Source: Cyclina sinensis
Taxonomy: Eukaryota; Mollusca; Bivalvia; Venerida; Veneridae
Length of the DNA: 64,000 nt
Direction of reading: 5' to 3'
Assembly: GCA_012932295.1 (NCBI GenBank)
Contig: JAAONU010000006.1
Location: 33,320,882 to 33,384,881, forward strand
The notes under the pieces are model-generated. The model did not search any database, was not told the origin of the DNA, and worked only from the letters and a program-made list of their open reading frames with translations. Position numbers and translations under genes: made by a program. Shown one piece after another: positions 24,201 to 31,635 of this stretch; the stretch's first letter is position 1; each line of letters starts with the position of its first letter.

Positions 24201-25397
24201 AGATTTTTTCTTTCTTTTTTTTTACTAACAGGTTATCACAGTTGAATACTTATTAATCAATCAGTTCAGGCCATTGCCCTATACACACAAAATTTGATGT
24301 AATACAAATAAAATTACACTCTCTAGAACACGCTCTTATCTAAGGGAGTAGCCACTGTAATAAGCAGTTCTAACTAGCAGTTTAACAAATGTAATTAATT
24401 TAAACATGTATGTAAACATATGATGTAAATATTAATAATGTTGATGATTAACATGTTTACTAATGGCAGCGATGTCCCTGATTATGCATTTGCCATAACT
24501 TATAAATTAAAATGCCATGAAGTGAATATTACTAAGAAGAAACATAACATCTGCCACTAAAGGTTTACTACTGCGCCTGCCGTGCTTTGATAATGTGGAG
24601 GGCAACCGAATGTTTGACGACAGAGAGTTTTTCATCGTGGAGTCACAAGGATTCCCATACAATGAGACAGACGAAGCAAACATCGAGGATGGAAACGACA
24701 CTAAAATGTAAGTCGTTAATGTAGTATGTCGCTGGTAAGATTTTAACTCTAGAATACCATTCGTCGAAGTCATATTTGATACTTTGATCATATACTCTCG
24801 AACAACTTAAGATAATATTTTTTGGCTAATAAGTACAAAATAAGTTTTTCAATATACACGCAGAAAAGGTTTGTATACTGTGATAAGGAGGACTATAGTA
24901 CATAAATGCTCGTACAAAAAAGTCATATAAATGTAAAAAAAACGAATAGATTTTGAAACGACAATTGCAACGTGAGTGCTACTAGTGGGTTGTTGTAGAA
25001 TGTTTATTTCTACCTAATCAACCAGTTTGGCACGAGCCATTTGTTTCAAGTTAGGAAGTTGAAAAAAAACGACTGCCAGTAGTAACCCTTTTTTACATCA
25101 AAGCTTTTTTTTACAATTTCAAAGCGATTTTTAAAAAATGACAATAGAGAATGCACAGCATAATTCAGATAATTGTGGCAAAGATAACTTTTATCTTGCT
25201 TCGGCATTGGGTTTGCATTTCGTAGTTCACGGTATGGTCGTAGAGGCGTTGTTTTACCGGATACCGTTTTCTGGACTTAAGAGATAATCTTTGTACAATA
25301 TCAGTTGAAAGAAGTTTCTGTTTTTAGATAAGAAAATTTAAATACATGTAATTCTATATCCTTCTGTTATTACAGGCGAATGCTCAATGATTCCTAA
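79..25397 (+). CDS. Rh-type ammonium/ammonia channel, complete 10-exon gene
   Basis: This is the whole gene; the coding exons are listed separately. Joining 79-226, 16377-16569, 16876-17026, 18052-18196, 18943-19106, 22307-22444, 23031-23164, 23857-24038, 24563-24707 and 25376-25397 gives 474 codons including the stop, and every junction is GT/AG with matching phase. Rh glycoproteins are trimeric 12-helix membrane channels that pass NH3/NH4+ (some perhaps CO2) across epithelial membranes; the usual length is about 450-480 residues, and this one has 473. Family marks visible here are FQDVHVMIF after helix 1, ADF near residue 120 (probable outer Phe gate), the twin pore histidines His175 ([10 protein letters not shown]) and His332 (NNLHGMPG), and [10 protein letters not shown] around residues 216-225. 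N371 and N376 are potential glycosylation sites in the last outer loop. It resembles the RhB/RhC (SLC42A2/A3) branch, but I do not assign an orthologue. Intron 1 is 16 kb and full of mobile DNA; the other introns are 0.3-3.2 kb. Confidence 0.95.
481..2178. repeat. 30-bp satellite array with ~810/840-bp higher-order copies
   Basis: About 55 imperfect copies of a 30-bp unit (GCGCATAACAATGATACTGC plus CAACAAAAACA), in Rh intron 1. Diagnostic variants recur at fixed distance: the ACACCG variant at 921 and 1730 (809 bp apart) and the ACATCGCATATC variant at ~674 and ~1513 (839 bp apart). So a block of about 27-28 units was duplicated as one piece and then lost or gained a unit. Because 30 is a multiple of three, long ORFs appear in several frames; they are by-products. 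Confidence 0.95.
2179..3756. other. Rh intron 1, no recognisable feature
   Basis: AT-rich single-copy-looking sequence. I saw a short CAA run near 2304-2318 and no coding, RNA or transposon signal that I can support. Confidence 0.5.
3757..3822. repeat. CAG/CAA/TAA compound microsatellite
   Basis: CAG repeats interrupted once by AAGG, passing into CAA and then TAA/ATA triplets. Intronic and not in any supported reading frame. Confidence 0.9.
3823..6605. other. Rh intron 1, no gene; minor low-complexity tracts
   Basis: AT-rich DNA. An A/G-rich tract with AAAG repeats lies at 5745-5805. Two ~46-bp similar segments (TTTGAATCCC context) at about 6005-6110 suggest a degenerate short repeat. No coding signal is supported. 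Confidence 0.5.
6606..6690 (-). repeat. Inverted copy of the 45-bp minisatellite unit
   Basis: Read on the - strand this stretch contains CTACTGCTACTGTCAACTTT then ACGTTTTTTCTACTGC, which matches the unit of the + array that begins 130 bp further on. It is a divergent, inverted partner of that array. Confidence 0.7.
6736..6768 (+). repeat. G-run with G-quadruplex potential
   Basis: Four blocks of six or more G separated by single T or CA. It fits the G3+N1-7 quadruplex pattern with a large margin. It lies between the inverted and direct copies of the 45-bp minisatellite. Confidence 0.8.
6815..7175 (+). repeat. 45-bp minisatellite, 8 copies, directly before the LINE
   Basis: CTTCACGTTTTACCTACTGC recurs at 6837, 6882, 6926, 6971, 7016, 7061, 7105 and 7150, a period of 45 +/- 1. 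It stops about 55 bp before the first LINE reading frame, so it could be a monomer-type 5' UTR of that LINE or an older local minisatellite. Confidence 0.85.
7229..7924 (+). pseudogene. LINE N-terminal ORF: 2A-like motif plus PHD-type zinc finger
   Basis: A 231-codon open stretch. Residues 1-75 are rich in hydrophobic residues. Residues 130-137 read DIEANPGP (bases 7616-7639), the consensus D-(V/I)-E-x-N-P-G-P of 2A-like ribosome-skipping peptides, preceded by a hydrophobic [14 protein letters not shown] Cys4-His-Cys3 PHD-like finger follows at once (about residues 142-194: YPCGTC, GILCDSC, WYHCDC, WFCITC). 2A-like peptides are known in APE-type non-LTR elements of animals; here one would release the PHD-endonuclease part from an upstream peptide. 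Frame is lost near 7921. Confidence 0.85.
8025..8985 (+). pseudogene. LINE APE-type endonuclease and linker, frameshifted
   Basis: Endonuclease marks are seen in changing frames: [20 protein letters not shown] (8065-8130, with the catalytic ETWL), [14 protein letters not shown] (about 8210-8250), DDFNLPD (~8433) and [10 protein letters not shown] with the SDH motif (8503-8511). The gap between DDFNLPD and SDH is too short, so part of the domain was deleted. The linker that follows (8525-8985) ends [10 protein letters not shown], which normally leads into the reverse transcriptase, and is cut there by the insertion. Confidence 0.85.
9007..9033. repeat. Perfect 10-bp stem hairpin in the insertion head
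   Basis: TGATACCTCA, seven-base loop, TGAGGTATCA. A second copy at 10477-10503 has one mismatch. It may be a subterminal hairpin of the element. Confidence 0.75.
9190..10440 (+). repeat. Mixed 120-125 / 142-145 bp tandem array (CCTTGACCTTGGCCCC family)
   Basis: CCTTGACCTT recurs at 9356, 9477, 9621, 9746, 9866, 10011, 10136, 10278 and 10403, with spacings of 121, 144, 125, 120, 145, 125, 142 and 125. Two unit types differ by about 20 bp: the longer contains CTTGACCTGTATCTTATGAT and the shorter lacks it. Further single units lie at 10675-10990 and 12485-12770. Confidence 0.9.
10437..10690 (+). repeat. Second copy of the insertion head, including its LINE border
   Basis: About 250 bp almost identical to 8958-9210. 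The copied part includes the last LINE bases (TTTAT(C/T)AAACACAACTAGAA) as well as the insertion, so the duplication happened after the insertion landed in the LINE. Confidence 0.85.
11040..12335 (+). repeat. ~165-bp tandem array, six to seven units
   Basis: CATCATCTATAGGTCCTCTA recurs at 11151, 11445, 11614, 11781, 11945 (TATCATC variant) and 12101. Where units are adjacent the spacing is 156-169 bp. Each unit carries TTATGCCCCTAGTGCCAAAA and GGCCCCGCCCCAGGGGGTCA. The final copy is truncated. Confidence 0.9.
12760..12843 (+). repeat. GACC-repeat terminus of the insertion
   Basis: ACCATGACGGACCGACAGAC runs into GACCGACC repeats, then CCCCCTCAATCTTTGTTTGT and GGGGGTATAG. The ends TATACCCCC and GGGGGTATAG are complementary, giving a closing hairpin. 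Confidence 0.7.
12865..14487 (+). pseudogene. LINE reverse transcriptase and C-terminal region, inactive
   Basis: RT blocks in order: [18 protein letters not shown] (13067-13120), frameshift near 13230, [32 protein letters not shown] (~13368), [14 protein letters not shown] (~13465; the usual first Asp is Glu), a stop at 13589, [20 protein letters not shown] (13633-13692) and LFAYDTIVY (13727; the catalytic FADD is FAYD), then another stop at 13753. [19 protein letters not shown] and the thumb region follow, and after a frameshift [20 protein letters not shown] and the terminal HRF stop at 14487. Loss of the FADD Asp and many breaks show that it cannot work. Confidence 0.9.
14488..14640 (+). 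mobile_element. LINE 3' UTR and tail
   Basis: AAATAAATGTTTAAGTAAG, an A/T-rich stretch, TGTTCCTGACACGCGCCTGC, CTAGTATAGTCAGTATTGAC and a GTTGAAGTTGAA end. The same tail recurs at 31436-31512 and 31636-31845. Confidence 0.85.
14945..15578 (+). repeat. Degenerate ~57-bp tandem array (ATCGATCTCAGAGCTGGCTC)
   Basis: The motif recurs at about 14967, 15032, 15090, 15145, 15202 and on to 15560 with spacing mostly 55-65 bp, alternating with CAGCTCGAAATTCACC. A last unit (GATCTGGGTCGATATTCGCA) stands alone at 16166-16195, so the element at 15579-16165 was inserted into this array. Confidence 0.8.
15579..16165 (+). mobile_element. Short element with ~150-bp tandem core (GGGGTCAGTAGGTCAAAGGT)
   Basis: Begins with TATGCCCGAAGGGGGCATA, a terminal hairpin, followed by GGGCGTCCGTCTGTTCG. 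The core repeats GATGACCCCTATTGATTTTG and GACTTCAAACTT at about 150-bp spacing, with three and a half units. It is the same style of bivalve tandem-core element as the others here. The far end is not clear. Confidence 0.65.
16377..16569 (+). CDS. Rh channel exon 2
   Basis: Residues 50-113 plus two bases. It starts [20 protein letters not shown], the hallmark second helix of Rh proteins, and runs through helix 3 to FPVYLGE. The acceptor is TTACAG just before 16377 and the donor is GTAAGT at 16570. It lies 16.1 kb downstream of exon 1. Confidence 0.93.
16876..17026 (+). CDS. Rh channel exon 3
   Basis: Residues 114-164, [20 protein letters not shown] and onward through [11 protein letters not shown] at 118-120 and [10 protein letters not shown] are strongly conserved in the family. 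The acceptor is TTTTCAG. The donor GTGGGC at 17027 is weaker than the others, but it is the only GT that keeps phase 0 with exon 4. Confidence 0.9.
17027..18051. other. Rh intron 3, no recognisable feature
   Basis: AT-rich intron between exons 3 and 4. Open frames in it lack family similarity and splice logic. Confidence 0.6.
18052..18196 (+). CDS. Rh channel exon 4 (first pore histidine)
   Basis: Residues 165-212 plus one base, with [18 protein letters not shown] and then [14 protein letters not shown]. His175 corresponds to the first of the two pore-lining histidines of the Amt/Rh family. The acceptor TTTTAG and donor GTAAGT are both strong. Confidence 0.93.
18197..18942. other. Rh intron 4, no recognisable feature
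   Basis: AT-rich sequence with nothing I can support beyond the splice sites. Confidence 0.6.
18943..19106 (+). CDS. Rh channel exon 5
   Basis: Residues 213-267, [19 protein letters not shown] through DKKGKFNM. The [10 protein letters not shown] block is near-invariant in Rh proteins and carries a probable gating phenylalanine (F224). It ends in phase 0 before donor GTATTC at 19107. Confidence 0.92.
19857..22236 (-). mobile_element. 2.4-kb tandem-core element in Rh intron 5 (ACAAGAGG...GAGCTAAAAA family)
   Basis: Read on the - strand it starts at 22236 with ACAAGAGGTCCATGATGGTC and CGAGTACTGC and ends near 19857 with CGGACGACGGACGGA, AGCTCACCCTAAGCC and GTGAACTAAAAA. These ends match the element at 37517-39519 (direct) and the end at 33942. 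The interior holds ~105-bp tandem units (20680-21530) and a purine-rich minisatellite. It carries no gene and lies wholly within intron 5. Confidence 0.7.
20680..21530 (+). repeat. ~105-bp tandem units (AACAGTCGCAGACCGGTGCA)
   Basis: GTCGCAGACC or close variants recur at 20746, ~21149, 21256, 21360 and 21465, about 105 bp apart in the adjacent units, each with GGCACCAAAATTCCTGAAAG. A GAGGCATGAGGAGTG minisatellite interrupts at 20805-20915. Confidence 0.8.
22307..22444 (+). CDS. Rh channel exon 6
   Basis: Exactly 46 codons (residues 268-313): [20 protein letters not shown] through VTGYQYIT. The block after VH.QNA.LAGGV is conserved in RhA/B/C. The acceptor is ATTTAG and the donor GTAAGT. The exon lies about 70 bp after a 2.4-kb transposable element that fills most of intron 5. 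Confidence 0.93.
23031..23164 (+). CDS. Rh channel exon 7 (second pore histidine)
   Basis: Residues 314-357 plus two bases, with [20 protein letters not shown]. His332 in NNLHGMPG is the second twin pore histidine. Ends at WGE with an AG/T split serine codon. The donor is GTTAGA. Confidence 0.93.
23398..23711. mobile_element. 314-bp MITE in Rh intron 7
   Basis: Perfect 22-bp terminal inverted repeats: the left begins CCTTTTCACAAAAAATCTTA and the right ends AAGATTTTTTGTGAAAAGG. The interior is AT-rich with no coding capacity and contains an extra internal copy of the right end (GTGAAAAGGAT at ~23642). No clear target-site duplication was seen. Confidence 0.85.
23857..24038 (+). CDS. Rh channel exon 8
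   Basis: Residues 358-418 plus one base: the last outer loop with sequons at N371 (NTT) and N376 (NET), then the final helix [16 protein letters not shown]. The acceptor is TTTTACAG and the donor GTAATC. Confidence 0.92.
24039..24562. other. Rh intron 8, no recognisable feature
   Basis: AT-rich intron with nothing I can support. Confidence 0.6.
24563..24707 (+). CDS. Rh channel exon 9 (cytoplasmic tail)
   Basis: Residues 419-466 plus two bases. [11 protein letters not shown] matches the end of the last helix in the family; an acidic cytoplasmic tail ([19 protein letters not shown]...) follows. Donor GTAAGT at 24708. Confidence 0.9.
24708..25375. other. Rh intron 9, no recognisable feature
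   Basis: AT-rich intron with nothing I can support. Confidence 0.6.
25376..25397 (+). CDS. Rh channel exon 10 (stop)
   Basis: A 22-nt terminal coding segment that completes Met and adds RMLNDS followed by TAA. The acceptor TTACAG is good and the phase fits. Because the segment is so short this is the least certain exon; a cDNA could show a different last exon. Confidence 0.75.
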
Positions 25398-26489
25398 TAA
25401 ATGATGAAATGTGTGACTTCACAACAGTTAGACAATTCTGGAAGAAGCTCTTCAATAAGGAGGTTCAGAAATTGGTTCTAAACAATAGACAAAAGATGTG
25501 TTGATTTTGCAGTATCATGTGTGTCGCGATATTTTTTCGGCTTATTATCTTTTTCTTCAAACCCGAAAACCTTCAAGCCTTTTTAAAAATTGGTAGTATA
25601 ATACTATAATATTGTATTGTTTCTTTATTGTATATATCACATTTATAATATATATTTTGATTTGGTACTAGAAAATTGTTTTCTAATATCGAGGTAAAAA
25701 TGTTTTGGAAAAAATACAGCATTTTACAAAACTGTATTCGCTCATTTCAGAAAAAAAGAATACCTGTAACTCGCTTTTAATGACGATCTTTTGAAAACCT
25801 CCAAATGTTATGCAACTGTATACACGAACTACATGTAGAACGTCAATTTTTTTAAAGAAAAAAAAATGTTGTTAAAGCTGTCGTTAGATACTGGTTGTCG
25901 ACTTAAAGTCGACTGTCTTGTAGCGTAACTGATCTTATGATAGATTTACTTGCTCGACTTGCCTATTAAAAGCAACAGTTATGTGTTCAGTGGAATCCGG
26001 AAACACACAATATATTCAGTCTACATTACATTATATTAATGATTTTTTTCTGCTGTTGACCTTGTTGCACTCAATTACATGTACGACATATCGTCGACTA
26101 AGGTGAGTCGGTGCACAAATCACTGTATCTCTTCTACCAGAACAGTTCAGTATCATTATTATATTATATTATTACATAGCATCTGTTTATACACTTACGA
26201 CAATCATATTTTACAATACAATATTCCACATATTCGTATTATCATAGAAATACATTTATTTCCATACAGCGGCATTTAGTATGAAGTATATAGATATGTG
26301 TGCCTTTTGCGTTTGAAATAAATCTATGAAATATTTTGTTGTTTTATTCTTTTAAGTTTCTTTCCGATTTATCACTCATCATATTACGTTCTGCATGCGA
26401 CGTGTTTGTTAAAAATGAAATACGTGGACACAGTATGCAACATTGCCTGAAGGAACAAAGTTCAATGGCTATTATTCTATCAATTCTTC
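25398..26489. other. Rh 3' UTR and flank
   Basis: Probable 3' UTR up to about 26340, then a short AT-rich flank before the 745-bp repeat. GTCGACTTAAAGTCGAC at about 25898 is a short palindrome. Confidence 0.5.
26317..26322 (+). terminator. AATAAA polyadenylation signal, probable end of the Rh mRNA
   Basis: A canonical AATAAA about 920 bp after the Rh stop codon, followed by a T-rich stretch (ATTTTGTTGTTTTATTC). An AATAAA overlapping the stop codon at 25396 is too close to be the natural choice. The 3' UTR would then be 25398 to about 26340. Confidence 0.5.
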
Positions 26490-29400
26490 AAACTATATCT
26501 GATTTTGAGTCTTGAATCTACAGCACTGAGCAGCAACTTTCAAATTTAGAGAGTTCTCATCGCTCGACCGGGCTACATTCCCGTACCCGGCCCACTTCCG
26601 TAAACCTATAGAAGGCATATTGATGTATGTGAGTACGTTGTAGCTCAGTGATGCGACCCCACTAAGGGGAGTGTGATACCCCATCGTGCAGACTACTTAC
26701 AGACCTTATCTATTTACCATTGGGGAGCGAACTGCGTCCGTTACCCTGAAAACCGCTCTCCCAATGTCAGCGACCCTGGTCCGTGTTCTCGTCTCGGGTT
26801 CCATGGTTGCGAGCCCGAGCCCCTTTAACCCGTGACCACTGCTATATGCTCTATATAGTAATACAGGTAAAAATAAAAGAAAATACGCTTTCTGTGGACA
26901 GTTTGGCAGCTATGCCCCAGCATTTTGAACAGCTAGAGACCTGTGCGATATACTGTTGGAAAGTTCGTTCGCCTGACTAGCGAACGAGACTGCTCAAGAC
27001 AGTGTACCACTGCCGAGCTCGAACCGCCTCAAACCTTCAGAAAAAAACACCGCGTAAAATACATTTTTCAAACGTTTTTACACAAGTTCGTCACACAGAC
27101 ACCTTCCTACCTTAGGCACCACGCCTAAAAACAAGTGGCAATCGGTTCGAAACTTAGCCACAGTCCAAGCACACGGCCCCGGTGTCGTCCCGGGCTCGAC
27201 TGGGCTACATTCCCGTACCCAGCCAACTTCCGTAAACCTATAGAAGCCATGTTGACGTACGTGTGCACGCTGTAGCTCAGCGATGGGACCCCACTAAGGC
27301 GAGCAAGATACACCGACGAGTAGCTGGGATATCTGGCTAGCAAATGGTGCTCCTCTGGGGCCTTATCTAATTACCACTAGGGAGCTAGACACGTCCGTTC
27401 TCCTGAAAACCGCTCATTCAATGCCAGCGGCCCTAGCTGGTTCGTGTTCTCGTCTCGGCCTCCATAGTTGCGAGCCCGAGCCTCTCACCTGAAACGACTA
27501 GACTAAGGCTTAACAACATTTAAACAAGAAGAATACGATTTCATACCTTTAACGGGAGTCGAACCCGTGACCACTGCTATATGCTATGTATAAAAATACA
27601 GGGTAAAATAGAAGAAAATGTGGGTTTCTCGCACATTTTAGCACGATCTTGCCTAGCAGTCTGAACAGCTACAGGGTAGTGTGAGACGCTTCTGGAAAGC
27701 CTGTCTGCCTTGCTTGCAAACGACACTGGTCTCGGTCCCAGCCAATGTACAGGTGCCGAGCCAGAGTTTCTTATACCTTGAGAAAAAAACCCTTCACGCA
27801 AATACGTTTCTCATACAGATTTACACTAGTTCGTCACTCAGACACCCCCTGCCTCGGGCGCCACGTCTCCAAACAGTGATAATCCGTTCGAAATCGAACC
27901 ACGACCAAAACACACATACCTGTTTCCGGTTCACTTCTGTATACGCACAGAAGACATACTGACGTGCATGTACACACTGTAGCTCAGCGATGCCACCACA
28001 CTAAGGCAAGTTTGATACATCCTCGTATAGCTGGGACGTCTCGCTTGCGAATGCTTCTCCTCTGGGACTTTATCTACTCATCACTGGGAAGCTAGCCGCG
28101 TCCGTTCTCCTGAAAACGGCTCACCAAAAGTCAGCGTCCCTGGCCCGTGTTCTCGTCTTCCGTAAACCTATAGAAGCCATGTTGACGTACGTGTGCACGC
28201 TGTAGCTCAGCGATGGGACCCCACTAAGGCGAGCAAGATACACCGACGAGTAGTGGCTTCTATAGGTTTACGGAAAACGAGAACACGGGCCAGGGACGCT
28301 GACTTTTGGTGAGCCGTTTTCAGCCCCTCAGAGCACTGAAACGACTAGATTAATGCTTAGGAACTTGAAAACAGGAAGAAAAAAATTCACCTTATTCGGG
28401 ACTGGAACCCGTCACCACTTCTATATGCTTAACATAGTAATACAGCGTATGCTCAATACATGTATAGTAACAGCGTAAAATAGAAGAAAATGCACGTTAA
28501 CTGCCCACTTCGGCACGCTCTGTCCCAGCTGTCTGAACATGCTAGAGTTCAGTGCGACACACCCTGGCTAGCAAATGAGACAGGTCTTAACCCCAGTCAG
28601 TATACTAGTGCCGAGCCCGAACCAAACCTTGAGAAAAACAAACTTCGCGCAAATACATGTTTCATACGTATTTACACTAGTTCGTCACACAGACATCCTC
28701 CTGCCTTGGGGCACCATACCTCCAAACACGTGGCAATCGGTACAAAACCGAGTCAGGGCCTAAATACACAGCCCCGGTGTCCTCTGGGGCTCGACCGGAC
28801 TACATACCCGTACCCGTTCCACTTCCGTATACGCACAGAAGGCATACTGGTATACGTGTGCAAGCTGTACCTCAGCGGTGCGACCCTACTAAGGCGAATA
28901 TGATACTCCATCGTGTAGCTGGGACGTCTGACTAGCAAATGCTGCTCCTATGGAACCTTCTCTACTTACCACTGGGAAGCTATCCGCGTCAATTCTCTTG
29001 AAAACCGCTCACCGAAAGCCAGCGACCCTGGTCCGTGTTCTCGTCTCGGAGTTTCATAGTTGCGAGCCCGAGCTCCTCAGAGCAGCTGAAACGACTAGAC
29101 AAATACTTAGGAACATGAAAACAGGAAGACAAATGATAACACCTTTACCGGGACTCGAACCCGTGACCACTGCTATATGCTCTATGTAGTAAAAAAGCGT
29201 AAAATACTAGTAGAAGAAAATGCCTTTGGTGCCCACTTTTGGTGCCCAGCTCTTGCCCAGCCGTTTGAACAGCTATTGACCAGTGCATACACCGTTGGTA
29301 AGTCAGATTGCCTGGATAGCGAACGAGACTGGTCTCGGCTCATTTCAGTGTACAAGTGCTGAGTCCGAGCCCCTAAAACTTTAAGAAAATCAATCTGCGC

Positions 29401-29775
29401 AAATACGTTTTTCATACGGATTTACACTAGTTCGTCACATAGACACCCCCTGCCTCGGGCACCACGCCTTCAAACAGGAGAAAATCCGTTCGAAACCGAG
29501 TCACGGCCCAAACACACAGCCTCAGGGTCCTCTGGGGCTCGACCGGGCTACATACCCGTACCACTTCCGTATACGCACAGAATGGATACTGACGTACGTG
29601 TGCAAGCTGTAGCTCAGCGATGCCCCACTATGGCAAGTATGATACACCTTCGTGAAGCTTGGACGTCTGGCTAGCGAATGCTGCTCCTCTGGGACCTTAT
29701 CTACCTACAACTGTGAAGCTAGTCGCATCCATTCTCCAGAAAACCGCTCTCCGAACGCCTGAAAAAAACTAAACT
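26490..29775. repeat. ~745-bp tandem repeat, 4-5 copies, with a tRNA T-arm in each unit
   Basis: GTTCGTCAC(A/T)CAGACACC recurs at 27086, 27830, 28681 and 29431; spacing is 744, 851 (enlarged by the fold-back at 28113-28320) and 750. Each unit holds, on the - strand, ACGGGTTCGACTCCCGT (27549-27570, 29146-29166; degraded at 26830 and 28405), a perfect 5-bp T-stem and TTCGACT loop that match the RNA polymerase III B box, and on the + strand GTAGCTCAGCGATG, which matches an A box. More GC-rich than its surroundings. No protein or full tRNA is seen. Confidence 0.8.
28113..28320. repeat. 67-bp inverted repeat (66/67) with 74-bp spacer
   Basis: Left arm 28113-28179 and right arm 28254-28320 are reverse complements with one mismatch. 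The end of the left arm plus the spacer (28157-28253, 97 bp) is identical to 27227-27323. This looks like a recent copy-and-turn-back rearrangement, or an assembly artefact. Confidence 0.9.
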
Positions 29776-30527
29776 AATGTTTAGCAAGACGCGCAACTGA
29801 TTTCGGCCAAATGCTTTTTGGAATATCTATTTCTGCGGCTATTGCTCATATTTGCTTTTTTTCTTGCAAAAAGTGTTTGCACAACAGAAAGTATCCGGTC
29901 GAAATTCCATATATCTATACATTATGCTGATCGTTTTAATGTATTTTTTATAGTGCTCCAAGACTGAATTTAAAAAAATCATAGAACAGTACAGATAGTG
30001 TATTTTCAAGTGTCTGTACATACCATTTCTTATAAAAAGTTAATTTGTGAAAATTTATTTTATAGTCTAATATTATTCTTACTTTTCAATTCGATTTGTG
30101 GGTGGAGTAGCCGGGGGCAGTGGATGCGATGACCTCAACAGATTTGCTAGAAACGAACGACAACTCTGATCTTCGAAAACTATCGCGCTTTAGATATTAC
30201 TTTCGAATCATTTGGTGAGCAGTTGATGCATTCAGTATCACTTCGACAGGCATGAAAATGGAACAGGTGCCGAAAACAGAAACAGAGCAACCTGAATAAA
30301 TTACATACTTGTAAATACAGATTCGAAACTAAATCAAAGCGCTACAGGAACCTGCGTGTTTACTATTCTCGCTATCTGCATACTAGAGTGGTATGTCTAA
30401 GGAAAACCCTGAGAGTATTCTTTTTGGCACCAAACAAAATCCCTTGAACTTAAATGTTTGGAATAAAGCTCTGTCTGATTGACCTTTACAAAAACTGCTG
30501 ATGAAGTCTACTATTTAGATATATCTA
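29776..30527. other. Intergenic, no recognisable feature
   Basis: AT-rich sequence between the 745-bp array and the promoter-like region; nothing I can support. Confidence 0.5.
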
Positions 30528-30552
30528 GTTCCTGACATGCGCCTGCCTAGTT
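30528..30552 (+). mobile_element. Short relic of the LINE 3' tail
   Basis: GTTCCTGACATGCGCCTGCC followed by TAGT matches the LINE tail at 14570-14600. Only this piece is left. Confidence 0.5.
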
Positions 30553-30839
30553 CTGGCTTCCAAAACTTTATAAGCCGCTTTTTTAACATTTTGTTCATTT
30601 ACATGATGCGGCATTAAAGTTTTGGATCAGACCCGTTGCGAAACCTAACCAGAATAACACACATTCTTTTAACGTCGTTTTACCTCGCAAATACCCTTTT
30701 CACAATTTAATCTTGTGCATTATTCGATAAAACAGTGAGTTCAATATCATTTCATACCATTTAAACTATTAAAAATATTAATAAATACAATTAAATTGCT
30801 TGTTTCGCAGAGAAATATCAGTTTCTCCGACTTACTGTC

Positions 30840-31185
30840 AGCAGCTTCGCGAGATCTCGTATGACGTAACCGCACGAACCGCTTAGAAAACAAACATGAC
30901 TATCTATTTTTAGACTAAATCGTAATCGAACTGCTTGACAGCACCTGTTTGTAGAAGTAATGAAACTATACATGTATAAAATTGACAAGTGACAAGTGTC
31001 ACAGAAAGAATTGGGTCTATATTATGACACTCTTGCAATGATTATTCTCTTGGATACTTGTAAACAAATGTTGCGGAGTTAAAAGCACATGGTATTGTTT
31101 TCTTAACCGTCCGCGCTGATGAACCCGTCAAGGTCATTCTCGTGATCACGTGGTCAAACATTTTGGCAAGATGGCGGCGGTGTGC
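30840..31185 (+). promoter_or_regulatory. Promoter-like motif cluster
   Basis: TCGCGAGA at 30847-30854 (overlapping the palindrome CGAGATCTCG), a CRE-type TGACGTAA at 30862-30869, the E-box CACGTG at 31147-31152 and CAAGATGGCGGC at 31167-31178, which is the YY1 initiator-type motif usually at or just after a start site. Together they resemble a housekeeping promoter firing on the + strand. The ATG in the last motif opens only five codons (MAAVC), so a coding product would need splicing. No downstream exon is recognised, and the next kb is LINE debris. Confidence 0.4.
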
Positions 31186-31387
31186 TGAATTTTAAGCCAT
31201 ATCGGAAACTTTAAGGCATTTTGTGTTCGAAATTAGTTTTTTTATGTGTTAATATTGGGCTTAGTAAAAATATATATATAATTCTATCAGGATATGCTTC
31301 ACTTTACTCAATGGCTTTCTTGATGAATGGATGCGAACGTGTCAGATTCCTGGCACGATTATTGGTAGACTTTCCCTACGGCGTTGA

Positions 31388-31435
31388 CTTCAGCGTACAC
31401 GTCCTGTAACAGTATATAAATCGTGTACGCTGAAG
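31388..31435. repeat. 13-bp perfect inverted repeat with 22-nt loop
   Basis: CTTCAGCGTACAC at 31388-31400 and GTGTACGCTGAAG at 31423-31435; the loop contains TATATAAA. Function unknown. Confidence 0.7.
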
Positions 31436-31512
31436 ACCTTAAGCTAGCGACTGCCTAGTTTAGTCAGTATTGACTTTAGGCAGGAATAAGTTAAAGTTGA
31501 AGTTGAAGTAGT
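31436..31512 (+). mobile_element. LINE 3' tail fragment
   Basis: GCGACTGCCTAGTTTAGTCA, TTGACTTTAGGCAGGAATAA and GTTGAAGTTGAAG: the terminal 60-70 bp of the LINE family seen at 14640. It ends in the same GTTGAA repeat. Confidence 0.75.
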
Positions 31513-31635
31513 GGCAAACCTTCAAAATGTATTTTCTTTAAAATCACAAAGTCCAGATTTCTGAAACTGTGTTAGTAACATTTTCAAGTAGTCCTCCTCA
31601 AGACTGTACTCAATATGACCCAGGCGTATTTTACT

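Noticed and set aside
27549..27570. tRNA gene on the - strand suggested by a perfect T-arm.
   Set aside because: No matching acceptor, D or anticodon arms in the right places; the arm recurs as part of the 745-bp repeat.
31171..31188. Start codon inside the AAGATGGCGGC motif as a new gene start.
   Set aside because: The frame closes after five codons and no downstream exon was recognised; kept only as a promoter-like finding.
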